A DNA stretch of 64,000 nt from Azoarcus sp031546845 (GTDB lineage: Bacteria > Pseudomonadota > Gammaproteobacteria > Burkholderiales > Rhodocyclaceae): positions 124,001 through 188,000 of the forward strand of contig JAVBJT010000006.1 in the NCBI GenBank assembly GCA_031546845.1, in the 5' to 3' direction. The position numbers and the translations under genes were made by a program. Under the pieces are notes generated by a model that saw only the letters and a program-made list of their open reading frames with translations, made no database searches and had not been told where the DNA came from. Position 1 is the stretch's first letter. Every line of letters starts with the position of its first letter. This document shows positions 45,339-54,241 of this stretch, one piece after another.

Positions 45339-45402
45339 GATCGGGAGGAGGAGAGTGAGCAAGGGCTATAATCTTAACCCGATCCTGCACCCCACCCGTT
45401 TC

Positions 45403-45990
45403 ATGATGGCTTCCACCCCCTGGCTTGACCCGCAAACCGACGCTTACAGCAACGACGAAATCGTCGAACCGCCCAGTAAAAGCAGCCGCAAGCGCAGCAT
45501 GCACGCACTGCAGGACATCGGGGAGCGCCTGGTCCAGCTATCGCCGGAACGCCTGCGCAAAGTGCCCATGCCGGAAGGGCTGTATGACGCCGTGCGCGAC
45601 GCCCAGCGTTTTACCAAACACGAGGCGCGACGCCGCCAGATGCAATACATCGGCAAATTGATGCGCGGCATCGACCCCGCGCCCATCCAAGCCCAGCTCG
45701 ATGCGTTCGCGGGCACCTCGGCCGCCGAAACGGCCCGGCAGCATCGGTTGGAACGCTTGCGCGCCGATTTCCTCGAAGACGAAAAAGTCATCGCCGCCAT
45801 TGCCGAAGCCTCGCCCGGCGCCGATCTTCAACACCTGCGCGTTTTACGCCGCAACGCATTGAAAGAACGCGAACACAACAAACCACCCAAAGCCTACCGC
45901 GAGCTTTTCCGTGCCCTGCGGGAATTGGATGAAGCCCGCAACCCCCTGGTGGCGTCCGATTCCGACGACGATGCCGATGAGCAATATTGA
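45403..45990 (+). CDS. yjgA: Ribosome-associated protein YjgA (DarP)
   Basis: Acts in late 50S ribosomal-subunit assembly. The 195-residue, highly charged helical protein has the DUF615 pattern (KSSRKRSMHALQDIGERLV, RFTKHEARRRQMQYIGKLMR, LRRNALKEREHNKPPKAYRELF). Two adjacent ATG codons (45403, 45406) are possible starts. A TATAAT at 45367-45372 could be its -10, although no matching -35 is seen. Divergent from pmbA. Confidence 0.93.
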   Translation: MMASTPWLDPQTDAYSNDEIVEPPSKSSRKRSMHALQDIGERLVQLSPERLRKVPMPEGLYDAVRDAQRFTKHEARRRQMQYIGKLMRGIDPAPIQAQLDAFAGTSAAETARQHRLERLRADFLEDEKVIAAIAEASPGADLQHLRVLRRNALKEREHNKPPKAYRELFRALRELDEARNPLVASDSDDDADEQY

Positions 45991-46047
45991 GCGCCAGCCT
46001 CGCTGACTTCACGCGGCACGCCGCACATCCCCTGTAGCGACAAACAG

Positions 46048-46083
46048 AAAAAACCCCCGCGCAACTTGGTTGTTGCGCGGGGG
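46048..46083 (-). terminator. Intrinsic terminator of the sdh-gltA-suc-lpd block
   Basis: On the minus strand a perfect 12-bp stem (CCCCCGCGCAAC with GTTGCGCGGGGG, six-base loop) is followed by six T. It lies 68 bp after the lpd stop and is convergent with yjgA, for which it may also act. Confidence 0.88.
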
Positions 46084-46150
46084 CCGGATCAGCGGATCGC
46101 CAAAGCAGCCGTACCACTCAAGGCCGGCAGCCAGGCACGATCAAGGTTCG

Positions 46151-47575
46151 TTAAAAATGCAGCGGCCGCTTATCCACCGCCAATGCCGCTTCATGCACTA
46201 CCTCCGACAAAGTCGGGTGAGCATGGCAGATGCGGGCGATATCCTCGCTGCTGGCGGCGAACTCCATTGCCACCACGGCTTCGCTGACCAACTCGGAAGC
46301 ATTCGCGCCAATGATGTGAACGCCGAGAATACGGTCTGTTTTGGCGTCGGCCAGCATTTTGACGAAACCGGTGGAGTCACCCATGCCCAGCGCGCGGCCA
46401 TTGGCGAGGAAGGGGATTTTCCCCGCTTTGTAAGCCACGCCTTCGGCCTTGAGCTGCTGCTCGGTCTTACCTACCCAGGCGATTTCCGGGCTGGTGTAAA
46501 TCACCCAGGGCACAGTGTCGAAATTGCAATGGCCCGCTTGGCCCGCAATGACTTCGGCAACCATGACACCCTCTTCCATCGCCTTGTGCGCCAGCATCGG
46601 ACCACGCACGACGTCGCCAACCGCCCACACGCCAGGAAGATTGGTACGGCAATGGGCGTCGACCTCGATTTGCCCACGTTCGCTGATTTTCAAGCCGACC
46701 GCCCCGGCGTTGAGGCCATCGGTATTCGGAACGCGGCCCACGGAAACGATCATGCGATCGGCCTCGAGCTTGCACGCCGCGCCATCCTTGTCCTTGTAGG
46801 CAACGACGACGCCTTTCTTGCCAAGCTTGACTTCACCGATGCTCACGCCCAGCTCGAATTTCAAACCCTGCTTGGCGAAGACTTTCTGCGCTTCCTTGGC
46901 AACATCCTGATCGGCTGCGGCAAGAAAATCGGGCAAGGCTTCGAGCACGGTCACATCCGCCCCCAGGCGACGCCACACGGAACCCATTTCCAAACCGATC
47001 ACGCCGGCGCCGATGATGACCAACTTCTTTGGCACGGTGTCGATATCGAGCGCGCCAACATTGTCGCAAACAATCTTGTTATCGACCGGCACGCCCGGCA
47101 AATGGCGCGCCTTGGAGCCAGTGGCAACGATCACCTGCTTGGCAACGACCGTTTCCTCTCCCACCCGGACCTGCCAACCATCGGGCGTCTGAGCCAGAAA
47201 GCTGCCATGACCGTTGAGCTGCGTCACCTTGTTCTTCTTGAACAGCCCTTTGATGCCGCTGGTCAGCTGGTCGACGATGCCGTTCTTGCGCGCCAGCATC
47301 TTATCCACGTTGATCTTCGGCGTGCCGACATCGATCCCCTGGCCGGCAAAGCTATGCCCCGCCTCCTCGAACAAGTGCGAGGTGTGCAGTAAAGCCTTGG
47401 AGGGGATGCAGCCGACGTTCAGGCAGGTTCCGCCCAAACGCGGTTCGCCTTTCGGGTCGGCATAAGGGTGCGATTCGCAGCAGGCCGTCTTGAGACCAAG
47501 CTGGGCGGCGCGGATCGCCGCTACGTAGCCGCCTGGGCCGCCGCCAATCACCAGTACATCGAATTGCTTGCTCAT
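46151..47575 (-). CDS. lpdA: Dihydrolipoyl dehydrogenase (E3 of 2-oxoglutarate dehydrogenase)
   Basis: FAD enzyme that reoxidises the lipoyl groups of SucB. The 474-residue protein has the N-terminal FAD motif VLVIGGGPGGYVAAI, the redox disulphide Cys51-Cys56 in GGTCLNVGCIPSK, the NAD-binding VIIGAGVIGLEMGSVW, and the C-terminal active-site His in CHAHPTLSE. It closes the sucA-sucB-lpd set, supporting a dedicated 2-oxoglutarate dehydrogenase E3. Ends at an intrinsic terminator. Confidence 0.97.
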   Translation of the reverse strand: MSKQFDVLVIGGGPGGYVAAIRAAQLGLKTACCESHPYADPKGEPRLGGTCLNVGCIPSKALLHTSHLFEEAGHSFAGQGIDVGTPKINVDKMLARKNGIVDQLTSGIKGLFKKNKVTQLNGHGSFLAQTPDGWQVRVGEETVVAKQVIVATGSKARHLPGVPVDNKIVCDNVGALDIDTVPKKLVIIGAGVIGLEMGSVWRRLGADVTVLEALPDFLAAADQDVAKEAQKVFAKQGLKFELGVSIGEVKLGKKGVVVAYKDKDGAACKLEADRMIVSVGRVPNTDGLNAGAVGLKISERGQIEVDAHCRTNLPGVWAVGDVVRGPMLAHKAMEEGVMVAEVIAGQAGHCNFDTVPWVIYTSPEIAWVGKTEQQLKAEGVAYKAGKIPFLANGRALGMGDSTGFVKMLADAKTDRILGVHIIGANASELVSEAVVAMEFAASSEDIARICHAHPTLSEVVHEAALAVDKRPLHF

Positions 47576-47676
47576 GTATTGCTCCGGGAAAATATGCAAT
47601 GCGAAGCGTATGCAATGCGAAGGGCGAATACGCGAAAACCATGCGGGTTCCGCGTTTTCGCCCTCCTGGGGAATAT

Positions 47677-48861
47677 TTAAACGTCGAGGATAAGGCGGGC
47701 CGGATCTTCCAGCGCCTCTTTCATCGCCACCAGGCCAAGCACGGCTTCACGACCGTCGATGATGCGGTGGTCGTAGGACAGGGCCAGATAATTGATCGGA
47801 CGAATCACGACCTGGCCGTTCTCGGCCACCGGACGATCCTTCGTCGCGTGGATGCCGAGAATCGCCGATTGCGGCGGATTGATGATCGGCGTCGACAACA
47901 TCGAGCCGAACACACCCCCGTTTGAAATCGAGAAAGTGCCGCCGGTGAGTTCTTCCAGCGACAGCTTGCCGCCCTTGGCCTTTTCACCGAACTCGGCGAT
48001 CTTCTTCTCGATATCGGCAACCGACATCTGATCCGCGTCGCGCAGGATCGGCACCACCAAGCCACGCGGCGACCCCACCGCAATGCCGATATCCACGTAG
48101 CCGTGATAAACGATGTCATTGCCATCGACCGAGGCATTCAGGATGGGATAACGCTTCAGCGCGGTCACCGCCGCCTTGACGAAGAACCCCATGAAGCCAA
48201 GGCGCACGCCATGGGCTTTCTCGAACTTATCGCCGTATTGCTTGCGCAGCGCCATGACCGGCGCCATGTTGACCTCGTTGAACGTGGTCAGAATGGCGTT
48301 TTCGTTCTTCGATTGAAGCAGGCGCTCGGCGATGCGGGCACGCAGGCGTGTCATCGGTACGCGCTCTTCCGCGCGATCCCCGGCGGACACAACCGCCACC
48401 GGCGCAGTCGCCACTGCGGCGGACTTGGGCTGAGCCGTGAGCGCATCTTCCTTGGTGACGCGCCCTCCCCGGCCACTACCGGCAACGCTGGCGGCGGCAA
48501 CGCCCTTTTCCTCGAGAATCTTGCGCGCGGCCGGGCTTGCCGCGTTGGTAGCGGGCGCGGATTGCGCAGCCGCCGCCGCTTGCGCGGGCTCGCTCGCCTT
48601 GGCGCCGCCCGCGGCAGCCTTCGCCTCGGTATCGATCTGTGCGATCAGTTCGCCCGATGTCACCGTACCGCCATCGCCTTTGATGATTTTCACCAACACG
48701 CCATCGGCCGGCGCGGGGGTTTCGAGTACGACCTTATCGGTTTCGATATCGATCAGATTTTCATCGCGCGTAACCGCATCGCCTTCTTTCTTGTGCCATG
48801 AAATCAACGTGGCCTCGGAAACCGACTCGGACAACTGCGGTACTTTCACTTCGATCAACAT
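47677..48861 (-). CDS. sucB: Dihydrolipoyl succinyltransferase (E2 of 2-oxoglutarate dehydrogenase)
   Basis: Core component of 394 residues: one lipoyl domain (lipoyl Lys in DIETDKVVLETPA), an Ala/Pro-rich linker (about 85-105), a peripheral-subunit-binding domain (NAASPAARKILEEKGVAAASVAGSGRGG), and the catalytic domain with LSYDHRIIDGREAV. Gap to sucA 60 bp and to lpd 101 bp, same strand. Confidence 0.97.
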   Translation of the reverse strand: MLIEVKVPQLSESVSEATLISWHKKEGDAVTRDENLIDIETDKVVLETPAPADGVLVKIIKGDGGTVTSGELIAQIDTEAKAAAGGAKASEPAQAAAAAQSAPATNAASPAARKILEEKGVAAASVAGSGRGGRVTKEDALTAQPKSAAVATAPVAVVSAGDRAEERVPMTRLRARIAERLLQSKNENAILTTFNEVNMAPVMALRKQYGDKFEKAHGVRLGFMGFFVKAAVTALKRYPILNASVDGNDIVYHGYVDIGIAVGSPRGLVVPILRDADQMSVADIEKKIAEFGEKAKGGKLSLEELTGGTFSISNGGVFGSMLSTPIINPPQSAILGIHATKDRPVAENGQVVIRPINYLALSYDHRIIDGREAVLGLVAMKEALEDPARLILDV

Positions 48862-48921
48862 AAACTCGTCCTCCCATATTCGTTCGATTTTGTGGGCGGC
48901 TCCGCGCCCACTTGTTTGTAA

Positions 48922-51750
48922 TCAGTCCTTGATCGGCCCAAAGGCGTTTTCGATCACGGCTTTCTGCTGAGCGTTGTGCTTGGCGTAGTAACCCACCGCG
49001 GGCGACGCCGCCGCGGGACGGCTCACCAGCAGCAGCTTGTGCTTGGGCCCCAGCTTTACCAAGTGCTGGCGCGACGCGAGCCAGTACCATGCCCCCTGGT
49101 TACGCGGCTCTTCCTGGCACCAGACGATTTCCTTGGCGTTCGGGAACTGCGCGAGCGCCTCGGCAAATGCCTCGGCCGGGAAGGGGTACAGTTGCTCGAT
49201 GCGCACCAGGGCGATGTCCTTGATGCCATTTTCGCGGCGGTGCGCCAACAACTCGTAATAGAGCTTGCCCTGGCACGCCACGATGCGCTTGACCTTCTTC
49301 GCGTCCAGCTTCTCGGTTTCGCCGATCACCGTCTGGAAACGGCCGCGCGCCAACTCGTCGAGCGAGGAAACGGCTTCCTTGTGACGCAACAGCGATTTCG
49401 GCGTAATGATGATCAGCGGCTTACGCAGACGGCGCAGCATCTGCCTGCGCAGCAGATGGAAAATCTGGCTTGGCGTGGTCGGCACGCAAATCTGCCAGTT
49501 ATTTTCCGCCGCCATGCTCATGAAGCGCTCAAGACGCGCGGACGAGTGTTCCGGCCCCTGCCCTTCGTAACCGTGCGGCAGCATGATCGTCAAGCCGGAC
49601 AACCGCCCCCACTTCGATTCGCCCGAGCTGATGAACTGATCGAGCACGACCTGAGCGCCGTTGACGAAGTCGCCGAACTGCGCTTCCCAAACGACGAGTT
49701 CATTCGGCTCGGCGGTGGCGTAGCCGTATTCAAAGGCCAGCACCGCCTCCTCGGACAGCACCGAATCGAAACACTGGAAATGGGCCTGACCGTCCTGAAT
49801 ATGCTCCAGCGGCTTGAAGCTGCCTTCGTCCCAGCGCTCACGTTTCTGATCGTGCAACACCGCATGACGGTGGAAGAAGGTTCCGCGGCCGACATCCTCG
49901 CCCGAAAGCCGCACAGCGAAGCCCTGTGCAAGCAAGCTCGCATAAGCCAGGTTTTCGCCCATGCCCCAATCTACCGGTATTTCGCCGCGCCCCATCGCGC
50001 TGCGATCGTCGATGATTTTCTGCACCCGCGAATGCAAGGCGAACTTTTCCGGAATGGTGGTCAAACGCTCGGCAAGGCGCTTGATTTCCTGCGCTGGAAC
50101 AGCGGTATCGCCCGCGTCGGAGTATGGCTGGCCGTTGAATGGCGACCAATCGACGGAGAACTGGCGGGTATGGCCGGACAGAACCGGGTTGTACAACAAC
50201 TCACCCTGATCAAGATGCTCACGGCATTCCTGGATCATCCGCTCCGGCTCATCGGCGGAAAGCGTGTTTTCCGCGACCAGGCGATCGGCGTAAAGCTTGC
50301 GCGTGCCCGGATGCTGCTGAATCTTGCGGTACATCAGCGGCTGCGTGACCATCGGCTCGTCTTGCTCGTTATGGCCAAGCTTGCGGAAGCAGACGATATC
50401 GACCACCACATCCTTCTTGAACTGCTGGCGGAACTCCACCGCCAGCGCGGTCACGAAAGCCACCGCCTCCGGATCGTCGCCGTTCACGTGGAAGATCGGC
50501 GCCTCGACCATCTTGAAAATGTCGGTGCAATACAGCGAAGAGCGGTAATCGCGCGGGTCCGAAGTGGTAAAGCCGATCTGGTTGTTGATGACGATGTGCA
50601 CGGTACCGCCGGTGCCATAGCCACGCGTCTGGGAGAAATTGAGCATCTCCTGATTGACGCCCTGCCCCGCCACCGCCGCATCACCGTGAATCAGCACCGG
50701 GATGACCTGGCCCCTGTCAGCATCCTTGCGACGGGTCTGCCGCGCATAAACGGACCCTTGCACCACCGGATTGATGATTTCCAGGTGCGACGGATTGAAC
50801 GCCAACGTAAGGTGAACCGGGCCGCCCGGCGTCATGACGTCGCTGGAAAAGCCGAGGTGGTATTTGACGTCGCCGGCGGAAAGATCGGACGCCGCCTTGC
50901 CCTCGAATTCGGAGAACAGCATCTTCGGCGACTTGCCGAGCGTGTTCACGAGCACGTTCAGACGGCCCCGGTGAGCCATGCCGATAACGATTTCCTGCGC
51001 GCCCAGACCGCCGCCGACGCGAATCAGCTCGTCCATCGCGACAATCGTCGATTCGCCGCCTTCAAGCGAGAAGCGCTTCTGCCCGACGTATCTGGTATGC
51101 AGATAACGCTCCAGCGTTTCGGCCGCCGTTGCGCGTTCAAGAATGCGCTTTTTCATCTCCGCCGAAAATTTCGGCGTACCGCGCACGCTTTCGAGGCGGC
51201 TTTGAATCCAGCGCTTCTGCCCGATGTCGGCAATATACATGTACTCCGAACCGATCGAACCGCAGTAGGTCTGGCGCACCGCTTCGAGAATTTCGCGCAG
51301 GCTGGCGTATTCGGTGGAGAAGCCGTGGAAAGAGCCGACATTGAAGCTCTTGGAGAGATCGGCCTCGGTAAAACCGTAAAAAGACGGCTCCAACTCGGCG
51401 ATCTGCGGCCGCTCGGTACGCTTCAGCGGATCGAGATTCGCCCAGCGGTTTCCCAGAAAACGGTGCGCATTGATCAGTTGCAAAGCGGACACCTGCAGCT
51501 TGGCGTCGGCGCCAGGCGCCGCCGCGGTGCGAATCGGACCGCGCTTGCCCATTTGCTCGAATGCGGCGATCACCGGACCATGCGCGACGTCGCGCACGGC
51601 GGCGCCGGCTTGTTTCTGCAGATTGTCGAAGTACTCCCGCCAAGCTTCCGGCACCGCCGCCGGGTCGGCAAGATAACTCTCGTAAAGCTCCTCGATGAAC
51701 GGCGCGTTCGCGCCGAACAAATGAGACGTATCGCGTAGTTGCTTCATCAT
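48922..51750 (-). CDS. sucA: 2-Oxoglutarate dehydrogenase E1 component
   Basis: Thiamine-diphosphate enzyme of 942 residues that decarboxylates 2-oxoglutarate. Start MMKQLRDTSHLFGANAPFIEELYESYL is typical, with two adjacent ATG (51750 or 51747) and AGGTGG upstream. ThDP/Mg segment HGDAAVAGQGVNQE, IGMAHRGRLNVL, LGHNEQDEP, and GYEGQGPEHSSARLERF are present. A long open frame on the other strand over the same bases is a codon-usage artefact. Follows gltA after 156 bp. Confidence 0.97.
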   Translation of the reverse strand: MMKQLRDTSHLFGANAPFIEELYESYLADPAAVPEAWREYFDNLQKQAGAAVRDVAHGPVIAAFEQMGKRGPIRTAAAPGADAKLQVSALQLINAHRFLGNRWANLDPLKRTERPQIAELEPSFYGFTEADLSKSFNVGSFHGFSTEYASLREILEAVRQTYCGSIGSEYMYIADIGQKRWIQSRLESVRGTPKFSAEMKKRILERATAAETLERYLHTRYVGQKRFSLEGGESTIVAMDELIRVGGGLGAQEIVIGMAHRGRLNVLVNTLGKSPKMLFSEFEGKAASDLSAGDVKYHLGFSSDVMTPGGPVHLTLAFNPSHLEIINPVVQGSVYARQTRRKDADRGQVIPVLIHGDAAVAGQGVNQEMLNFSQTRGYGTGGTVHIVINNQIGFTTSDPRDYRSSLYCTDIFKMVEAPIFHVNGDDPEAVAFVTALAVEFRQQFKKDVVVDIVCFRKLGHNEQDEPMVTQPLMYRKIQQHPGTRKLYADRLVAENTLSADEPERMIQECREHLDQGELLYNPVLSGHTRQFSVDWSPFNGQPYSDAGDTAVPAQEIKRLAERLTTIPEKFALHSRVQKIIDDRSAMGRGEIPVDWGMGENLAYASLLAQGFAVRLSGEDVGRGTFFHRHAVLHDQKRERWDEGSFKPLEHIQDGQAHFQCFDSVLSEEAVLAFEYGYATAEPNELVVWEAQFGDFVNGAQVVLDQFISSGESKWGRLSGLTIMLPHGYEGQGPEHSSARLERFMSMAAENNWQICVPTTPSQIFHLLRRQMLRRLRKPLIIITPKSLLRHKEAVSSLDELARGRFQTVIGETEKLDAKKVKRIVACQGKLYYELLAHRRENGIKDIALVRIEQLYPFPAEAFAEALAQFPNAKEIVWCQEEPRNQGAWYWLASRQHLVKLGPKHKLLLVSRPAAASPAVGYYAKHNAQQKAVIENAFGPIKD

Positions 51751-51906
51751 GGTGTGGCCACCTGTCGTGTTTTGATTGCCCTTGGCCGGGCGAGTAAAAC
51801 TGCGTTTGGGCGCCGAATGGGAAAACGGGATGGACACGCAAGCGCGACCATCCCGCAACGGCTAGAACTTAATTCGGAGCCGCTCCCTCTCCCTCTTCAT
51901 TGTTTT

Positions 51907-53202
51907 TTACGGACGCTGCACCAAGTCGGGGACGTTGCGCCGCGCCGCGCCGACATACAGTTGGCGGGGACGGCCAATCTTGTACTCCGCGTCGGTAATC
52001 ATTTCCTCCCACTGCGTAATCCAACCCACCGTGCGCGCCAAGGCGAAAATGCAGGTGAACATCGAGGTGGGGATACCCAGCGCCTTTTGCACGATGCCGG
52101 AATAGAAATCGACGTTCGGATAGAGCTTTTTCTCGACGAAATACTCGTCCTCGAGCGCAATCCGTTCCAACTCCTTGGCCAGCTTGAACAGGCGGTCGTT
52201 TTCCAGACCCAACTCGTTCAGCACATCGGTGCAAACCTTGCCCATCACCTTGGCGCGCGGGTCGAAATTCTTATAGACGCGATGACCGAAACCCATCAGC
52301 TTGAAGCTGTCGTTCTTATCCTTGGCGCGCTTGATATATTCGCCGACGCGGGAAACGTCGCCGATTTCTTCCAGCATATTCAGGCACGCCTCGTTGGCGC
52401 CGCCGTGCGCGGGGCCCCACAGGCAGGCGATACCGGCCGAAATACACGCGAACGGATTGGCGCCGGACGAACCGGACAAGCGCACCGTGGATGTGGAGGC
52501 GTTCTGCTCGTGATCGGCATGCAGCGTGAAAATCACATCGAGCGCGCGAACCAGTACCGGATTCGGCTTGTATTCCTCGCACGGCGTACCGAACATCATG
52601 TGCATGAAGTTCGCCGTGTAATCGAGGTTGTTGCGCGGATAGGTAAACGGCTGCCCGCTGTTGTACTTGTAAGCCATCGCCACAATCGTGGGCAGCTTCG
52701 CAATCAGGCGGTTGGCCGAAATGTTGCGGTGTTGCTGATCGGAAAAGTCCTGCGCTTCATGGTAGAAGGCGGACAGCGCGCCAACCACGCCAACCATGAT
52801 CGCCATCGGATGGGCGTCGCGGCGGAAGCCATTGAAAAAACGGGTGATCTGATCGTGAACCATCGTATGCTGCTTGATGATAGTTTCGAACTCGTCCTTC
52901 TGCGCCGTGTTGGGCAGTTCGCCGTTCTTCAGCAGATAGGCGACTTCGAGAAAATTGCACTTTTCCGCCAATTGCTCGATCGGATAGCCGCGGTAAAGCA
53001 ACTCGCCCTTGTCGCCATCAATATAGGTAATCGACGATGTGCAACTGGCGGTGGACAAGAATCCCGAGTCGTAGGTGAAAAGACCGGTCTTGGCGCCCAG
53101 CGTGCGAATGTCGATGACATCGTTCCCGTGGGTTCCGGTCATGATCGGGAACTCGACGGTCTTACCATCGACGATCAAGGTTGCGGTACGTTGAGTGCTC
53201 AT
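51907..53202 (-). CDS. gltA: Citrate synthase (type II)
   Basis: Condenses oxaloacetate with acetyl-CoA. The 431-residue protein shows the type II N-terminal domain (ATLIVDGKTVEFPIMTGTHG) and catalytic residues in HADHEQNAST, GPAHGGANEA, GFGHRVYKNFDPRA and the final Asp region in DFYSGIVQKALG. A ribosome site GGGGGA precedes the ATG. Positioned between sdhE and sucA. Confidence 0.98.
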   Translation of the reverse strand: MSTQRTATLIVDGKTVEFPIMTGTHGNDVIDIRTLGAKTGLFTYDSGFLSTASCTSSITYIDGDKGELLYRGYPIEQLAEKCNFLEVAYLLKNGELPNTAQKDEFETIIKQHTMVHDQITRFFNGFRRDAHPMAIMVGVVGALSAFYHEAQDFSDQQHRNISANRLIAKLPTIVAMAYKYNSGQPFTYPRNNLDYTANFMHMMFGTPCEEYKPNPVLVRALDVIFTLHADHEQNASTSTVRLSGSSGANPFACISAGIACLWGPAHGGANEACLNMLEEIGDVSRVGEYIKRAKDKNDSFKLMGFGHRVYKNFDPRAKVMGKVCTDVLNELGLENDRLFKLAKELERIALEDEYFVEKKLYPNVDFYSGIVQKALGIPTSMFTCIFALARTVGWITQWEEMITDAEYKIGRPRQLYVGAARRNVPDLVQRP

Positions 53203-53270
53203 ATGTTGTCCCCCTTCTACTAACCGTTTTAATACTGCTCCCTCTTCGAAACCAGAAAGGCTTATTTACG

Positions 53271-53507
53271 TCACAACTGGCGTAGCAAGCCGATCATCTC
53301 TTTCCAGCGGTCCGTCGTGCATTCGGCACTACCATTGATCATCGCCCACAGATCGTAATCGTCGCACCGCAGCAGGTCGTCCAGATCCGCCAGTTGACCG
53401 TCGCTCAAACGGTCGAAATGCGTATCGAGAAAGCGTGCGAGAACCACATCCAACTCCAGCAAAGCCCTCCGGCACTGCCAGCGCACGCGCCCCCGATGAA
53501 CAGTCAT
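53271..53507 (-). CDS. sdhE: Succinate dehydrogenase FAD-assembly factor SdhE
   Basis: Small protein (78 residues) that helps attach FAD to SdhA. The conserved helix VRWQCRRALLELDVVLARFLD, equivalent to the R-G-x-x-E-x-D surface motif of the family although here the Gly is Arg, is followed by LDDLLRCDDYDLWAMING. Its start lies 4 bp after the sdhB stop, confirming its place in the sdh operon. Confidence 0.92.
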   Translation of the reverse strand: MTVHRGRVRWQCRRALLELDVVLARFLDTHFDRLSDGQLADLDDLLRCDDYDLWAMINGSAECTTDRWKEMIGLLRQL

Positions 53508-53511
53508 CTCG

Positions 53512-54222
53512 TCAAATCGCCCGCCGCAGCATCATGTCCTTGATCTTTCCGATCGCGCGCGTCGGATTCAACCCTTTCGGACAGACATCGACACAGTTCA
53601 TGATGCTATGGCAACGGAACAAGCGATACGGATCCTCAAGGTTGTCCAAACGCTCGTTGGTCGCCTGATCCCGCGTATCGGCGAGGAAGCGATAAGCGGC
53701 AAGCAAACCCGCCGGGCCGACGAACTTGTCCGGATTCCACCAGAACGACGGACATGACGTGGAGCAGCACGCACAGAGGATGCACTCGTACAAACCGTTG
53801 AGTTCCTCGCGGTCGTCCGGCGTCTGCAAACGCTCCCGCTCGGGCGCGGGGTCGTTGTTCACCAAGTACGGCTTGATCGAATGGTATTGCTTGAAGAATT
53901 GGGTCATATCCACGATCAGGTCGCGGATGACCGGCAAGCCCGGCAACGGACGCAAAACGACCGGCTGCGCGAGGCTTTCCATATCGGTCAGGCAGGCCAA
54001 TCCATTCTTGCCGTTGATGTTCATCGCATCGGAGCCGCACACGCCCTCACGGCACGAACGGCGGAAAGACAAGGTATCGTCCTTCGCTTTCAAGCGCACG
54101 ATGGCATCGAGCAATTTCTTGTCGGACGCCTCCAACTCGACGGAGATATCCTGCATGTAAGGCCGCTCGTCCTTGTCCGGATCGTAGCGGTAAATCTTGA
54201 ATTGAACGGTACGCTTACTCAT
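53512..54222 (-). CDS. sdhB: Succinate dehydrogenase iron-sulfur subunit
   Basis: Electron-transfer subunit of complex II, 236 residues. Three Fe-S sites are evident: [2Fe-2S] in SCREGVCGSDAMNINGKNGLAC, then CILCACCSTSCP and CHSIMNCVDVCPKGLNP for the [4Fe-4S] and [3Fe-4S] clusters. Follows sdhA after 19 bp. Confidence 0.98.
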   Translation of the reverse strand: MSKRTVQFKIYRYDPDKDERPYMQDISVELEASDKKLLDAIVRLKAKDDTLSFRRSCREGVCGSDAMNINGKNGLACLTDMESLAQPVVLRPLPGLPVIRDLIVDMTQFFKQYHSIKPYLVNNDPAPERERLQTPDDREELNGLYECILCACCSTSCPSFWWNPDKFVGPAGLLAAYRFLADTRDQATNERLDNLEDPYRLFRCHSIMNCVDVCPKGLNPTRAIGKIKDMMLRRAI

Positions 54223-54241
54223 CTCGTTTATTCTCCCGCGC

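Noticed and set aside
48976..51738. A 920-codon open frame on the plus strand opposite sucA
   Set aside because: It is a shadow of the high-G+C codon bias of sucA; the translation is Arg/His/Leu-rich without family motifs, and sucA on the other strand is certain.
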